NCBI GenBank assembly: GCA_032191485.1
Contig: JAVDOI010000002.1
Span: 8,857,120-8,921,119 of the forward strand
DNA: 64,000 nt
From: Leptoclinus maculatus
Lineage: Eukaryota > Chordata > Actinopteri > Perciformes > Stichaeidae
Direction of reading: 5' to 3'
Shown here: piece after piece, positions 47,485 through 58,289 of the stretch
Layout of the letters: each line of letters begins with the position of its first letter
Numbering within the stretch: the stretch's first letter is position 1
Notes under the pieces: generated by a model
Seen by the model: only the letters and a program-made list of their open reading frames with translations
What the model was told of the DNA's origin: nothing
Databases searched by the model: none
Translations under genes and position numbers: made by a program

Positions 47485-50400
47485 CTCCATCTCCTGTTCT
47501 AGTCTCCCTCATCCTTGTTTTAATTTCACGCCGTAGCTGTTGCCGATGCCGATGCCTCTCTTGGCTCCGGAGATGGACCTAATGGGTAAACAAAGAGGAT
47601 GCTGCAAAGCTTGACCCCCATCTGCTGCATCGTTCACCACACTCGATAGAGACAAGAGAAAGATCACAGAGAGAAGCCGCACATCTGCTGTTTTGATTAT
47701 TAAGCGCTTTCAATGAAACAGTAAAAGAAGCCCACAGGCGAGAAGCGGCCACAAAAGAAAAGTTCTAAAAAAGTAGAATTCCTCGAATGCAACTTTGTAA
47801 AAGGGCGAATTTACATAAAAACTCCAATAAAACGCAGGCGCATGGAAGCCAAGTCACCCTAAATTAGTTTTATTTTTTTGACCACTAGCCGACCTAACCG
47901 ATCATTAGCAAGCCGCCAAGCTGCAACGATAACCTGATGCACAATCAGGTTAAATACGGACACATTGTTGACACACTTAATGAATTAAAACATAGATGAT
48001 AGAAATATAGGTATCGCCCCCTGGCTGGCAGAGAAGATTAATATTGGATCTGTCTCACGGATGCAAGTGCTCGAGTACAAACGCACAGACAGGTATTCCT
48101 GAGCCAGCTCAAGGGGGGATGTGGGTGACTGATGGAGTGGATGAAGTCCTGTTTGTACAGCCTGCTGCCTCAGCTGAACTACATTCTGGATTCATTACCC
48201 ACCCACAGTGGGACAGAGGGGAATGCTGCGCAACTTCAACGCAAAAAGTTGTCCTTTCTCTTTTCTGTCCTTCCGTTTATTCTGTAGTAAGGTTTATTGT
48301 TTGTTCAAGTCCACTCACCTTACTCGCTGCTACTATCGCCGCATAAAAACAGATGCACCACTCGAAAATTCTTAGACGTGTGACGTCATCCAAATGTAGA
48401 GTTTATGGCCTGAGTGGGACGGTAGAAAAATACTAATGAATGTGCTGTTGGTCTCTGGCCAAGACAATTTACAATCAAATGACAGGGGGCCATGTTGGAG
48501 CCCGGTATCCAGTTATAATATAAAAATATAACACACCCATGTGGGAAATGTACAGCTCGACAGTTACAGTTGCTAAGCTACATTAGGGGGACTTTAAGGG
48601 CTTTGAACTCTCTGTGCTTATCCATATATGTGCCAGAGGCAGCAGCATGAGAGAGCTCTCGTGGTATTTTCATGTTGGTTCTAATAGCTGAACGAGTCAG
48701 GTGGGGGGGGGGAGGGGGGGGCGAGCCCACCCAGGGTTTTTAAATCAGCCTTTTAAATAAATAAACCACGACTGCGTCCCTTGCTCTGTCTTTGCATACA
48801 ATGCAAATGGCCTACAGGAATCAGATCAACTGATATATTAGCAGAGATAAGATCCTAATACATTTTTAAATGCGGCGAAATGATACCAGAGGGGAGGCAT
48901 TCATCACCGAAGAGATGGAAGCAGAAAACAAACTCACTGCAATAGAGGGGCAGTGGGGCAGAACACAGCGCCAAACTCAAATAAACTACATGGAATCGAC
49001 CGCGTGGCTCACACACGGTGGTTCTTTTGCTCTGCCGTAATAACTCATTAAAAGCTGAACCTGAATCCATATTCTAGCCCTCTGTTGAGACGTAGCCTCG
49101 GAAACTCGAGGATGCTCGGAGTTTGTAAATAATAGATGCAGTTTAGAGAGTGTGAGACTGACACACGGAGCGCATGTGTCAGGAAGTGAAAGGAGGAGAA
49201 ATGGTGGTTTGATCAATCACAGAGGGCTCAAAGAAAGCATCCTCCATTCTAAGGGCCAGTTCATACACTTCGTTGAAACTACTTTCGTTTCCAAAAAAGG
49301 CTAAACACACAAAAAGCATTTCGTAGTCGTTCATCCAAAATCATGTCAATGTCATTTGAAACAACAGAGGGCTGAAAATATTGGAAAACACCCTGATCAA
49401 AGCTGATACACAGAGTCTTCAAAATCTCCCCCCCGGGAGATAGAGATGTGAGTCTCTTTCTCTCTCTTATTTGAACTGATGCTTCTTTGTCTCCTTTGAG
49501 CGGTTATTCAAATCCCAAATGACTTGCAACTAAATGAATTGACTGCAAACAAAAAGAGAGGGCTGCTGCCTTATCACGAGAGTTTTTAGCATTGTGAGAC
49601 ATTCAGAAGATGGTCCGGCCTCATCGTTACTTCAGTTTGATGGTAGATCTGGTGAACGAGAAGACTTTTGTTTGATCTTGTGTTACCAGAGACATAATTC
49701 CAGTAGCTCGGATCCTATTTCCAGAGTAGGTTTGGCCCCAAAAATGTCTAATCCTTGATGACAATGCTGTACTCCAAATGTAAGTCCAACAGAGTATGAC
49801 TCACGACCTTTATGAAACCTGAATCGGCCACGAAAATTGTCGGTGCATCTCTAATTTTGAGGTAACGTCCTGTAGCTGGTTCACTCTTTAAGAGATGCAT
49901 TTCTGGGCACTTGATCGAGACATTTGGAGCCACCAAGTTTGTTTTCCACTGCTCAAATAATCCAGAGTAAAAGTTGATCTGTGTGTGCAGGGTGAAGGAT
50001 CACATTAGAGGGAGACGCGGTAAAAAAAAACGGAAAGGTGTTGAAGGCCCGGATCGATTTTCGGAGCAGGCAGAGAGAAGAGGAGTAAGATCTGAGGAAG
50101 CCATTCGGCCTCGCCCTCCATCCCTCAGCCTATCAATACAATTTGTCACCTGTCATGGCCAGCCCTTCGTCTCGTCCTGATCCTGTTATTCATTCTGATG
50201 TTTTCATGCTGCCACACAAACCTTGCCGCAGCATCTGCTTCTCAACCTTGAGACAAATCACCTGAGAGAATCTGACTGGTGGATGTATTCATGAGAGTTG
50301 TGGAGAGCAGGGTCTCTCCAAAAACCATGACAATGGCTCAGTGTCAATAAATCATGATCATCATTAATACAGAGAAAAAAAAATGTGAAAAATAGGCAAA

Positions 50401-51098
50401 CCCCGAAAAGATTCTCAGTATACGCGTTCACCCTGAAGCCTGAGAACATTTCTTCCTTCAGTTCGGCCCACTCTCTCTGAAAGAATAGTCAGCTGCAGGT
50501 GAACGTGGCATGTAATACCATTCTGTATTCATCTCATTTAAGCAGAATGCATAGTTAATGTGCCGGCATACCAGTAATATTCATGTAGTAATGAGAGCAG
50601 TACAGGCAGTCAGACTCCAGAATTCCAGCGTTTCAAAGATTGTATTCAGACATTTCTTTTGATATATCAAAAGCAAAAGGAGGAGAGGTGAGTGTCATGG
50701 AAGCTGTGAAAAATAATTGGGCGAGTAATGAAACTGATAAGAAAGGAGGTATTGTTTGTAAAAGCAATAAAAGAGATGTGAAAATATCAAGAGATCTACC
50801 AGGATCAAATGCGGAGGATACTCCGACCATGCATGGCTTCAGTATGCTTTACTGCAAGATCAGGACTTTTCATGAACTTAAGTACGGAGTAAGGCTGACC
50901 TGAATGCCTCGACGCTCCGACCACTGGCATGCTAATCAACGTTCAATCAGTATTTGAATGCATCAGTTTTGTTTGGTTGTTTTTTTAATGCATGAACCCA
51001 AAATCCTAAATGGTGACGCCGGGTACCACTCTGGTAGCGGCAGCGACATGCAATCACAGTAAGCCCCGCTCTAAAGCATACTCCGCTTCATGGTCTAT
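47485..51098. other. No gene recognised
   Basis: Contains a G-rich run at 48703-48721. 'gtatcgccccctggctggc' near 48012 may be a fragment of the GCCCCCTGCTGGC fish repeat. Open frames are short and lack domains. Confidence 0.5.
48703..48721 (+). repeat. G-rich run, quadruplex-prone
   Basis: Ten G, one A, then eight G. Could fold as a G-quadruplex. Confidence 0.8.
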
Positions 51099-51100
51099 TT

Positions 51101-51213
51101 CAGTGGTCCCCAAAGACAATATTTTCACGGACCGGCCTTCAAGGTGTGGCGGATAAACACGACGAAATAAAATGATACGATAAAAAAATACAATTCACAA
51201 TAACGCTGAATCA
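51101..51213 (-). mobile_element. hAT transposon 3' terminus and 3' UTR
   Basis: The + strand here starts CAGTGGTCCCCAAAGACAAT, then 'cacggaccggcc'. This is the classic terminus of vertebrate hAT elements (CAGTGGTCCCCAACC..GCGGACCGG). It lies directly downstream of the transposase remnant on the minus strand, as expected for the element's 3' end. Confidence 0.75.
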
Positions 51214-51540
51214 GTGGGAGCCCTGAGCTTGTTTCTCTGCAACGAGACGGCCTCATCTGGGGGTAATGGGAGACAATGACACCCGAAGTGTGTTCCTCAT
51301 GTCCAGTCTACTTCGTTTTGTTTTGATTGCCGTCACTGCAGAAAATCCCGCTTCACAAAGATAGGATGTTGGAAATGGAAGCAGGGTTTTCAGTGCTTTT
51401 GTGGCGATCTCAGGATACTCAGCCTTGATTTGAACCCAAAACACCAGCAGAGTTGTTGTCTCAAACCTTTTAAGGCCACTGTCATTTACAATCTCCAGCA
51501 GCTGATCTTCCTCTGTCGCCACATATTCTGCAGAGCAGGC
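51211..51540 (-). pseudogene. hAT transposase C-terminal remnant (SCAND3/FAM200/ZBED type)
   Basis: The minus strand encodes about 105 residues ending at TGA 51211-51213. Landmarks in order are: EDQLLEIVNDSGLKRFE, FWVQIKAEYPEIATKALKTL, LLPFPTSYLCEAGFSAVTAI, KTKRSRLDMRN, LSPITPR, stop, GRLVAEKQAQGSH. The LPFPTSYLCEAGFS block is the hAT C-terminal dimerisation domain, shared with host genes SCAND3, FAM200 and ZBED5. A premature TGA sits where family members usually have Trp after PR, and the rest of the transposase (N-terminal zinc finger, DDE core) is absent. This is a truncated transposon, not a domesticated gene. Confidence 0.85.
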
Positions 51541-51800
51541 TTGGCGCGTCAGAATTACTCCTGATATTTAATTAGACTCCTGATATTGTCTGTTAAATGA
51601 AGCTTTCTTTTTCTTGGAAGTTGTAGGTCTTCTTCTGTCTCATTAGTGAGCCTTTCCCCCTTTGCAAAGAAGCTCTACAAAAGTTATTTACTAATTTCCG
51701 CTAGTTTGCAGGCTTCATTTTTGAGGTAACGTATCACGTGATCGAGACAAGCATCTTGACCTGTCAAGAGTCATAGGCGGATGAAATTGGGAGAGAATCC
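51541..51800. other. Probable hAT-derived noncoding sequence
   Basis: No conserved transposase motif was found upstream of the C-terminal block. On the minus strand KGERLTNETEEDLQLPRKRK reads open near 51590-51660 but I do not recognise it. Likely part of the same decayed element or of a neighbouring repeat. Confidence 0.35.
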
Positions 51801-52050
51801 GGTCATTTTTCAAAATAAAACTTCTTTCAGACTCTGATAATAACTCATGTTTACAATGTTTACTTAGGGAATAAATCAAGAGAGAAGTACGTTCATTTTC
51901 TCATAGACTTCTATACAATCGGACATCTTTTTGCATCTGGAGGAGACGCCCCCTGCTGTTCAGTAGAGAATTTTACGTTTTTAAGACATTCCGCATTCAG
52001 GCTTCACTCGGCAGAAACCGGAGGTTGCAGCCTGAGTGCTAAAGTCTCCT
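51801..52050 (+). repeat. Common percomorph repeat with GCCCCCTGCTG core
   Basis: 'catagacttctatacaatcg', 'gacatctttttgca', 'gacgccccctgctg', 'cattccgcattcaggcttcac' and 'accggaggttgc' follow a very widespread fish repeat consensus ('cagtggagtcgccccctgctggcc..cttccgcattggcttcac..ccggaggttgc'). The left part, with TTTTTCAAAATAAAAC and 'gagaagtacgttcattt', probably belongs to the same unit. Class uncertain. Confidence 0.65.
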
Positions 52051-52054
52051 TCTT

Positions 52055-54025
52055 ATCTACATTACACACATGAACACACGTCTTGTCCTGCAACTTAGCT
52101 TGCTGAACGAGCCGTCAAACAAACATTCACCGGGGAAAAGTGCACCGCTAGCGTCAGTTTGCAGCCTACATAGCTGATTAGCTGCTCAGCTGCAGCATAT
52201 TAAACAGCAATGTTAAAGCACCGGCAAATGTCACTTGGATCCTGTTGCTGGTGTGGTTCTTACTCTTCAACACCACAACAACAACACTGTGCGCTCATGA
52301 CAAGTGGGCTGAAGTAGGTTGTTCCAGTATTATCTAATGTTTCCACGTGTGTTCGTTTTATTATGATGTTTGTTCTTGTTGCAGCAATTTCACTAAATCC
52401 AAAACTATTTTCTCCCAAAGGAGACAATAGAGAAAACTTAACTTGCTCATTCATGAACTGTTTCCAACTTCAATTGTCAATATGTTGTAATGTTTCTTTC
52501 AGTGTTGTGCCTAACCTTAATATTGTGTCTGATGCACAGGTTTAGTGTGTTGAACCCAAACATTACAGTTAAATGATATCTGTCTGGTGAGAGAGTTAAT
52601 CTAACCTGTATTCTGTATTTCAATCGCTACTGAATTAGTTCAAGTATTATTTTTTTTAAAAACAACACAAATCTGACTATATTATATCACCAATTGAAGA
52701 ACAGGCATGTAGCTGTAGCTGTGTCGTCATTAACTGCTAATGTACTTTGGAGCTTACTTGGTTTTGACATTTTGTGCTAGCTTGCGTTTGTCTTAAAGTT
52801 TTAAATGTCACTCCATGTACTTTTCTTTCAAAGTTTGCTTAATGGCTCAATATATTTAATCTTGCAAACCAAACCATTGAAAACTTCCTTTTTCTTTCTA
52901 TTGCCAACAACAATCTTCTATTACTATATATTATGTTACTAACAGCAACAAAACAATTCTTCCATAGTTAAAACACAGGTTTAGATGTTGATGGTTAACC
53001 GGATTGCAGCTATAGATGACAACACTCACTACAGTTCCATCTGTGAGCTGCTAAGACCTGAGAGTCAGCGCAATCTAAATAAATCAAGAGCAGATTACGT
53101 TACAGAGCTGCTGTCTGCAATAGTGTTGTTAGCGTAGTGGCCGTGACCACACTGATGCACAATACCTCAAAAACCAAACACATTATTATAGATGCACAGC
53201 CCACACACACACACTCTCCCTCTCTCTCTGTTTCCTGTTGTTTTCACTCACGGTCTCTCGCTGGTTTCGGGCCTCAGGCCCTCCAGAGCTGAGAGTGATT
53301 GGATCAGACATCAGCATGCCTGCTTCTCACAGCACAGACGCAGGAAAACACAAAGAGGCCCAATGCACGGATAATCACGCACACAGTCGCACGCTGGGGA
53401 AACATGCACTCGCCACACGTATACACACACACAACTGCATAATGAAGAGGGAAATATCCAGTGGATGTAGAGGCTTTTTAGCAGCTTGGCATGAGCGCCA
53501 GCGTAAATCAGCATTTTAAAATTGAAAGGGGAGTATCACCCCAATTTCAAATTTCTCCATTTTATTCTTGTATCCAAAGATAGCCCAGTCAGTGATGGTG
53601 GGCATCAAAGCGCATTAACAGAAACTGCCACAGTATGAAAAGCCCAGAGGTGTTTATTTACCAGTGAATTAGAGACGGACTTGGTCGCGTTGCGTTTGAG
53701 TGTTCAGTAAAATCAGAATCACTGATTCTGTATCTTCAGTGGGATTCCCTTGTTTACTCTCGTATTGTCAGCAGTAGCATTATAGCTGAGGTCCTAGCAG
53801 TGCAGTGTGTGCACAGCCTATTTGTCAGTGAATAAATGTCACAACACCACAAGACCCACGGACATGATCCAGTGTCTTGCCTGCCACCTGCTGATTAAAG
53901 TGAAGGGGTTTAGCCCCAAAGATAGCACAGCAGCTCTGGCTCAGACGCACTGAAGAAGGGCTGACCTTTAAGGTGGAAAGAATATATCCCATTCAGCTTT
54001 TTCTATAATTTGTAATATTTATTTT
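52055..54025. other. No gene recognised
   Basis: A short AC/CT repeat lies at 53201-53229. Otherwise AT-rich without features. Confidence 0.5.
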
Positions 54026-54027
54026 TA

Positions 54028-54108
54028 TCTGTTTCACTGATTACAATAAATACATTAATCGGTTAAAATTCGTATTGTTAGTTAACGGTTAATTATTAAC
54101 ATCCCTAG
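54028..54108 (-). mobile_element. Possible hAT-like transposon end
   Basis: On the minus strand it begins TAGGGATGTTAATAATTAAC and continues CGTTAACTAACAATAC, then CCGATTAAT. Fish hAT ends often read TAGGGATGTTAAT..ATTAACCG. It resembles the end at 3755 only over the first dozen bases. Confidence 0.4.
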
Positions 54109-55176
54109 TATCTGGCAGGGTTTCATTTGTCTAAATGAAAAATACAAAAATCCACCTTGACCTTTAAAACCAAATTCCTGTCTTCTGCTAGGCTGAAGAT
54201 CACAGCTCGCTCCAGTGCTCCTCCGTCTTACTTTCTACATTGATATGTTTTCACGAGATACTTTTTAAGGATGTAATGATTTGCCGGACCTTAAATGCTC
54301 GATGCTTCGTTGTTGTTGTTGCTGCTGGAGTCTGGGCTCCCCGAAAGTCTGCAGAATTTGATAAATTGTGAATTTGGACAGCCTTCAGCACTCCAGACGT
54401 CTGCAGGAAGGTCTAGCTAGTTCAGCCAGGCAGCAATTTATGACACAGCTGATGTGTGACTGGCAGCGGTGACATTTACATTAGAGATGAATAGATTACA
54501 GGAAAGACATATTCTAAACTTTCAAACAGATTCTACTTGGTTGCATTCTCCCTTTGAGACTTTGTAATTCCTCTGTAATCCTCTTATCATGTCTCCTGAC
54601 AAAGATGTACAACTTGTCTTCCACCTAAACTAGAGAACAGAGATTAAACAGGAGTATAGAAGGCCATACAGATGAATGTAATTGATGCAGTAGCTGGAGA
54701 AAGAGAAAAGGTAAAGCTGCAGAAAAAAAAGGACTTAAAATGTTTTCACCAAGACATATACTTTAGACAAATACAGTGGGTGAGAAAATTAAAGATAAGT
54801 CATTTTCCTTTCGGATGCGTGCAGATGTCTTCATCATTCCTGACACCGTATCTAACTGACATTTTCAAATCAATACGTTTTCACAGGGCTGCTGTCAGTG
54901 GCAGCACAGCATGTTTGAAAATATGGAAATTTGTATCTTATAAAACTTCTGCAGGCGGTACACAAGCTTCCAGACAATATATCACCTCATCAGTCTTCTT
55001 TTCTGTTTTGTGTTTACTGAGGTGTGATAAAGGAAATACCTTTCAGGAAATTAATCTTCTACCTGCTGAAATGTGCCGGTGAATAAGAGATTCTACTTCT
55101 GTCGGTTCATGTATGGTGCATTATGCTGTTTTCTATAGCAGTGGTGCTGTGGTTTGACTGCAGCCTCTCCCAAACA

Positions 55177-55207
55177 AACACACAAACACACACACACACA
55201 CACACAC
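55177..55207 (+). repeat. (AC)n microsatellite
   Basis: AC run preceded by AAAC steps. Confidence 0.9.
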
Positions 55208-56111
55208 GTTTTCAACAAAATTGTATTCTAAGGATGTCTACTCCTGTTCCAAAAAAAGGTTCATTGACTCTTTGCTAAGCCCTGACACCCCGCTGCTACT
55301 TTGTCAAGCTGTCAGCGCTACCACTGAGCTCACACTGTCACTAAGTGCACTCACTGAATTAACATAATGAAACTTTAGGAAAACCAAAAAGGCTATTTCA
55401 GAGACAATCAGACTGATTCACCAGCAGAAAACAGGTTAAAAAGATCAAAACATAAGCTAAAGCCTACAGATCAGAGAGTAAACGTGAGCCAACCAAATGG
55501 TGATCAAGACAGAAGACAATGGAATTTAGGAACAACAGTGCTCCTGTAAAGCCTCCAACCTCTCCGGATTAGTATCCCTATCACGCAACGTTTCACCACG
55601 ACGAGCTCCAATGAAGAAATGTGAAACTATTACAGGAGAGTCAATGGAGCAGAGCCGGAAGGCTGAAAGCTACGATTCGCCAGTCTGCCTTCGGGGGGAG
55701 GGGCTTAGCAAAGGGTGAATTGCAACACAATTACTTAAATAACTTGATTTAAATTACAGATGCAGCCAATAACTGCTGCATTTCATACACTGTCAAAGAG
55801 TTCATTTACACACTGATTTTTCAGAGCCTAAATGAATCCCAGATGTACAAAAGACTTTACAAGAAATGCTTCTACACTGACACAAAGTTGACTCGGCTGT
55901 CCTCTTGTTAATACACTTCCTTTTTATTCATCTCCATTTCACCAACTCCATTCGGTCGGAGCATAAAAACAGCTTCTCAACACACAGCTGCCAAAACATT
56001 GTTCCAACACGTCACTTTCGACAAAAGAGGCCTCATTTTCGGACATTTTATCCTAGAAATGCAGTTTTAATTTAATCTCAGTGTCAATAATTCATGCTTT
56101 GATGCGTTTCT

Positions 56112-56131
56112 CCCCCCCCCCCCACCCCCCC
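56112..56131 (+). repeat. C-rich run
   Basis: About twelve C, one A, then seven C. Confidence 0.85.
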
Positions 56132-58194
56132 GAACCTCGCTGTCACGCTAAAATGAGACTCTGCCATTGTGCAGCATCTTGGTGCAGCACCAAAAACAGC
56201 CCGCCTTGTGCATGGTGCAGAAGTCTAATTACGAGAACGGCATCGCTGATTCAAAGCTATGGGTGGATGCTCGCACACACCTCCCACTCACCGTTTAGTC
56301 GAGTGATTAATTCGCTTAGATTTCTATGACCAGAAGACATGAGGAGTAAACAGGGGAGGGGGGGGGTCGGAGTGCAAGGTGAATAGCAAATAAGAAGGAA
56401 ATGGTGGCGTATTGCTCAGTGTAGCATCCAGTGGTCACAGTTGTATCTCCTCACTCTGCTCATCATTATCTTGCTGCTGCCTCTCTGTCTCTATCAATCA
56501 TCGGGCCCTACAATGTCTTGAGGCCCCCAGGTGGGTGGAAGTGCCGCCGGTGCTAATTGGGCAAATGGTCCGATCGTAATCCGGCCTCTGATCCAACTTT
56601 TCCGTCAGTGAGTCAGTGCTGCAGCCCACAGATAACGGTTTCGGGGTGACTCATGCGACCAGGATTGATCCCCCTGCTCCCCGTCGCTGCGTCTCTCAAC
56701 GGGTCAGCTGACTTTTATTCACATTTCCGCTCATTTTCACGGATGAGGCGGTGTCGGGATGGAACGGTTACGGGAAGCAGAGCTGCCTGCTGTGTGCTGG
56801 ATGGGTTCCACGGTGTGAGAGCCGGTGCCTGTTTAAACCACCACTGCATCGCTCTACTGGACCACAACACCATTGAACCATCAGACAGACTGCATCCTAC
56901 TGAAAGGCAGCAAGAGAGAGAAACACTATAAAGCATAAAGCTGGCTTTTGTAAAAAGGGAACAAATATAGTTTCTTTTGCATTTTTTTTTGTATTACATA
57001 ACAGAGTTGCAAGGCTGACGGGACATGTGGAGAGAAGGGGATGATATGCAACAAAGGTTTCATGGAGCATTGCTACTTATTGTAGCAACTTGTTGTACCG
57101 ACACTTGGAACACAGACCAGTTGCACCCCAATATATCGTTCCATTTGTAATGAAGGCTTGAGGGCAACACACGCTAGTGGCATATGACATGTCAAGACAG
57201 CCATGGCTTTCTAAATAAGCCCACACTGTCAGATAGTGCATTATTAAATCCCCGAGCGTTGAATGAAATCTCCAGAAAAGCAGCATTCTTCACAAATGTG
57301 CACCCTTTGCTGCACCTCCACTACTTCAGTATGCATAGTGTGTGCTTTAGGCATCTATTGATGTAGGACTGATGATGTGACACTCCCACACACAGACAAT
57401 GAGTGTTGCACCTCAGTAATTCCCTAAGACAGCAGGGTACTGCAGTTTTTAGCATATGTTACACAAACAGAAAAAAAATGGAGACTTTTTTCAGCCACAG
57501 ATTTGGTGTTCTGGTGACTATTTACGCCAGATAAATAACGGTCACCCACTATAACCCACTGGTTTTAAGAGTGAAGAATGGAGCTCTATCAGGTTTTTGG
57601 AAACAATACTTGTTGAGAAAATCCATTGTTAGAGAGAATAACTATATATATATAGAATATTGTAAGACCATTCTTTCAAGGGAAGAAAATGCTGACAGAG
57701 CATTTATTGGTGAGCAGAAGTTAGTTGTCGCATTTACAGTTGTACTAGCTTTACAAGTTTCCAACAACATCATCCTTTTTTTACATTTGCTACAACACCA
57801 GAACATTTGTTCTTTTCAATAACCACACAACAGTGAACTCCACACATGAAGTGCGAGAGGAAGGAGAGAACATGGTGACACGAAAAGAAATTGAATAATT
57901 CAATGTGTTGAATTGAACATGTGTTCTAATTCTTTCCGTCTCACATGAAAGCAAGGCTCCAGACTGAGACAAAAATGGCAGCATGCGATCATATTTTTGT
58001 AAGTGTGCGAGTTAAAATGAACCTGGCTGCATTCACGCGAGTGCATGATGATCAATTATTATGGAGCGGAGACATCAGCCACTGACTATTCCACCATCCT
58101 CTCCAAAGTATTAAAAGTCAACTTGACTGGAGTTTTGAAAGGTAAGTATGATAACTATAAACGAAGCGGTTTATAAGTTGAATCTTTTAAATAG

Positions 58195-58283
58195 AAAAAA
58201 TGAGGAAAAGTGCGTTGGAGGCTGGTGAGAACGGAGAGACAACCGAGAGGTTCCGACTCACTGATGATGATGAAAGTGCAGCC
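58195..58283 (+). other. Candidate first coding exon, unverified
   Basis: After AAATAG an ATG at 58200 opens 28 codons, MRKSALEAGENGETTERFRL then TDDDESAA, ending exactly at a donor-like GCC/GTGAGT. The acidic, charged composition is more protein-like than most frames here. A strong GTAAGT lies only 54 bases upstream, too close for a normal intron. No family recognised; could be chance. Confidence 0.2.
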
Positions 58284-58289
58284 GTGAGT

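Larger units (their letters stand above)
54112..58190. other. No gene recognised; a few simple repeats
   Basis: Holds an AC tract (55177-55207), C-rich runs at 56112-56131 and a G-rich run at 56353-56366. A 136-codon frame at 54672-55082 has no domain. 'ccttcggggggaggggctt' near 55.69 kb may be repeat-derived. Confidence 0.5.

Noticed and set aside
54672..55082. 136-codon plus-strand frame
   Set aside because: No domain; the composition drifts along the frame.
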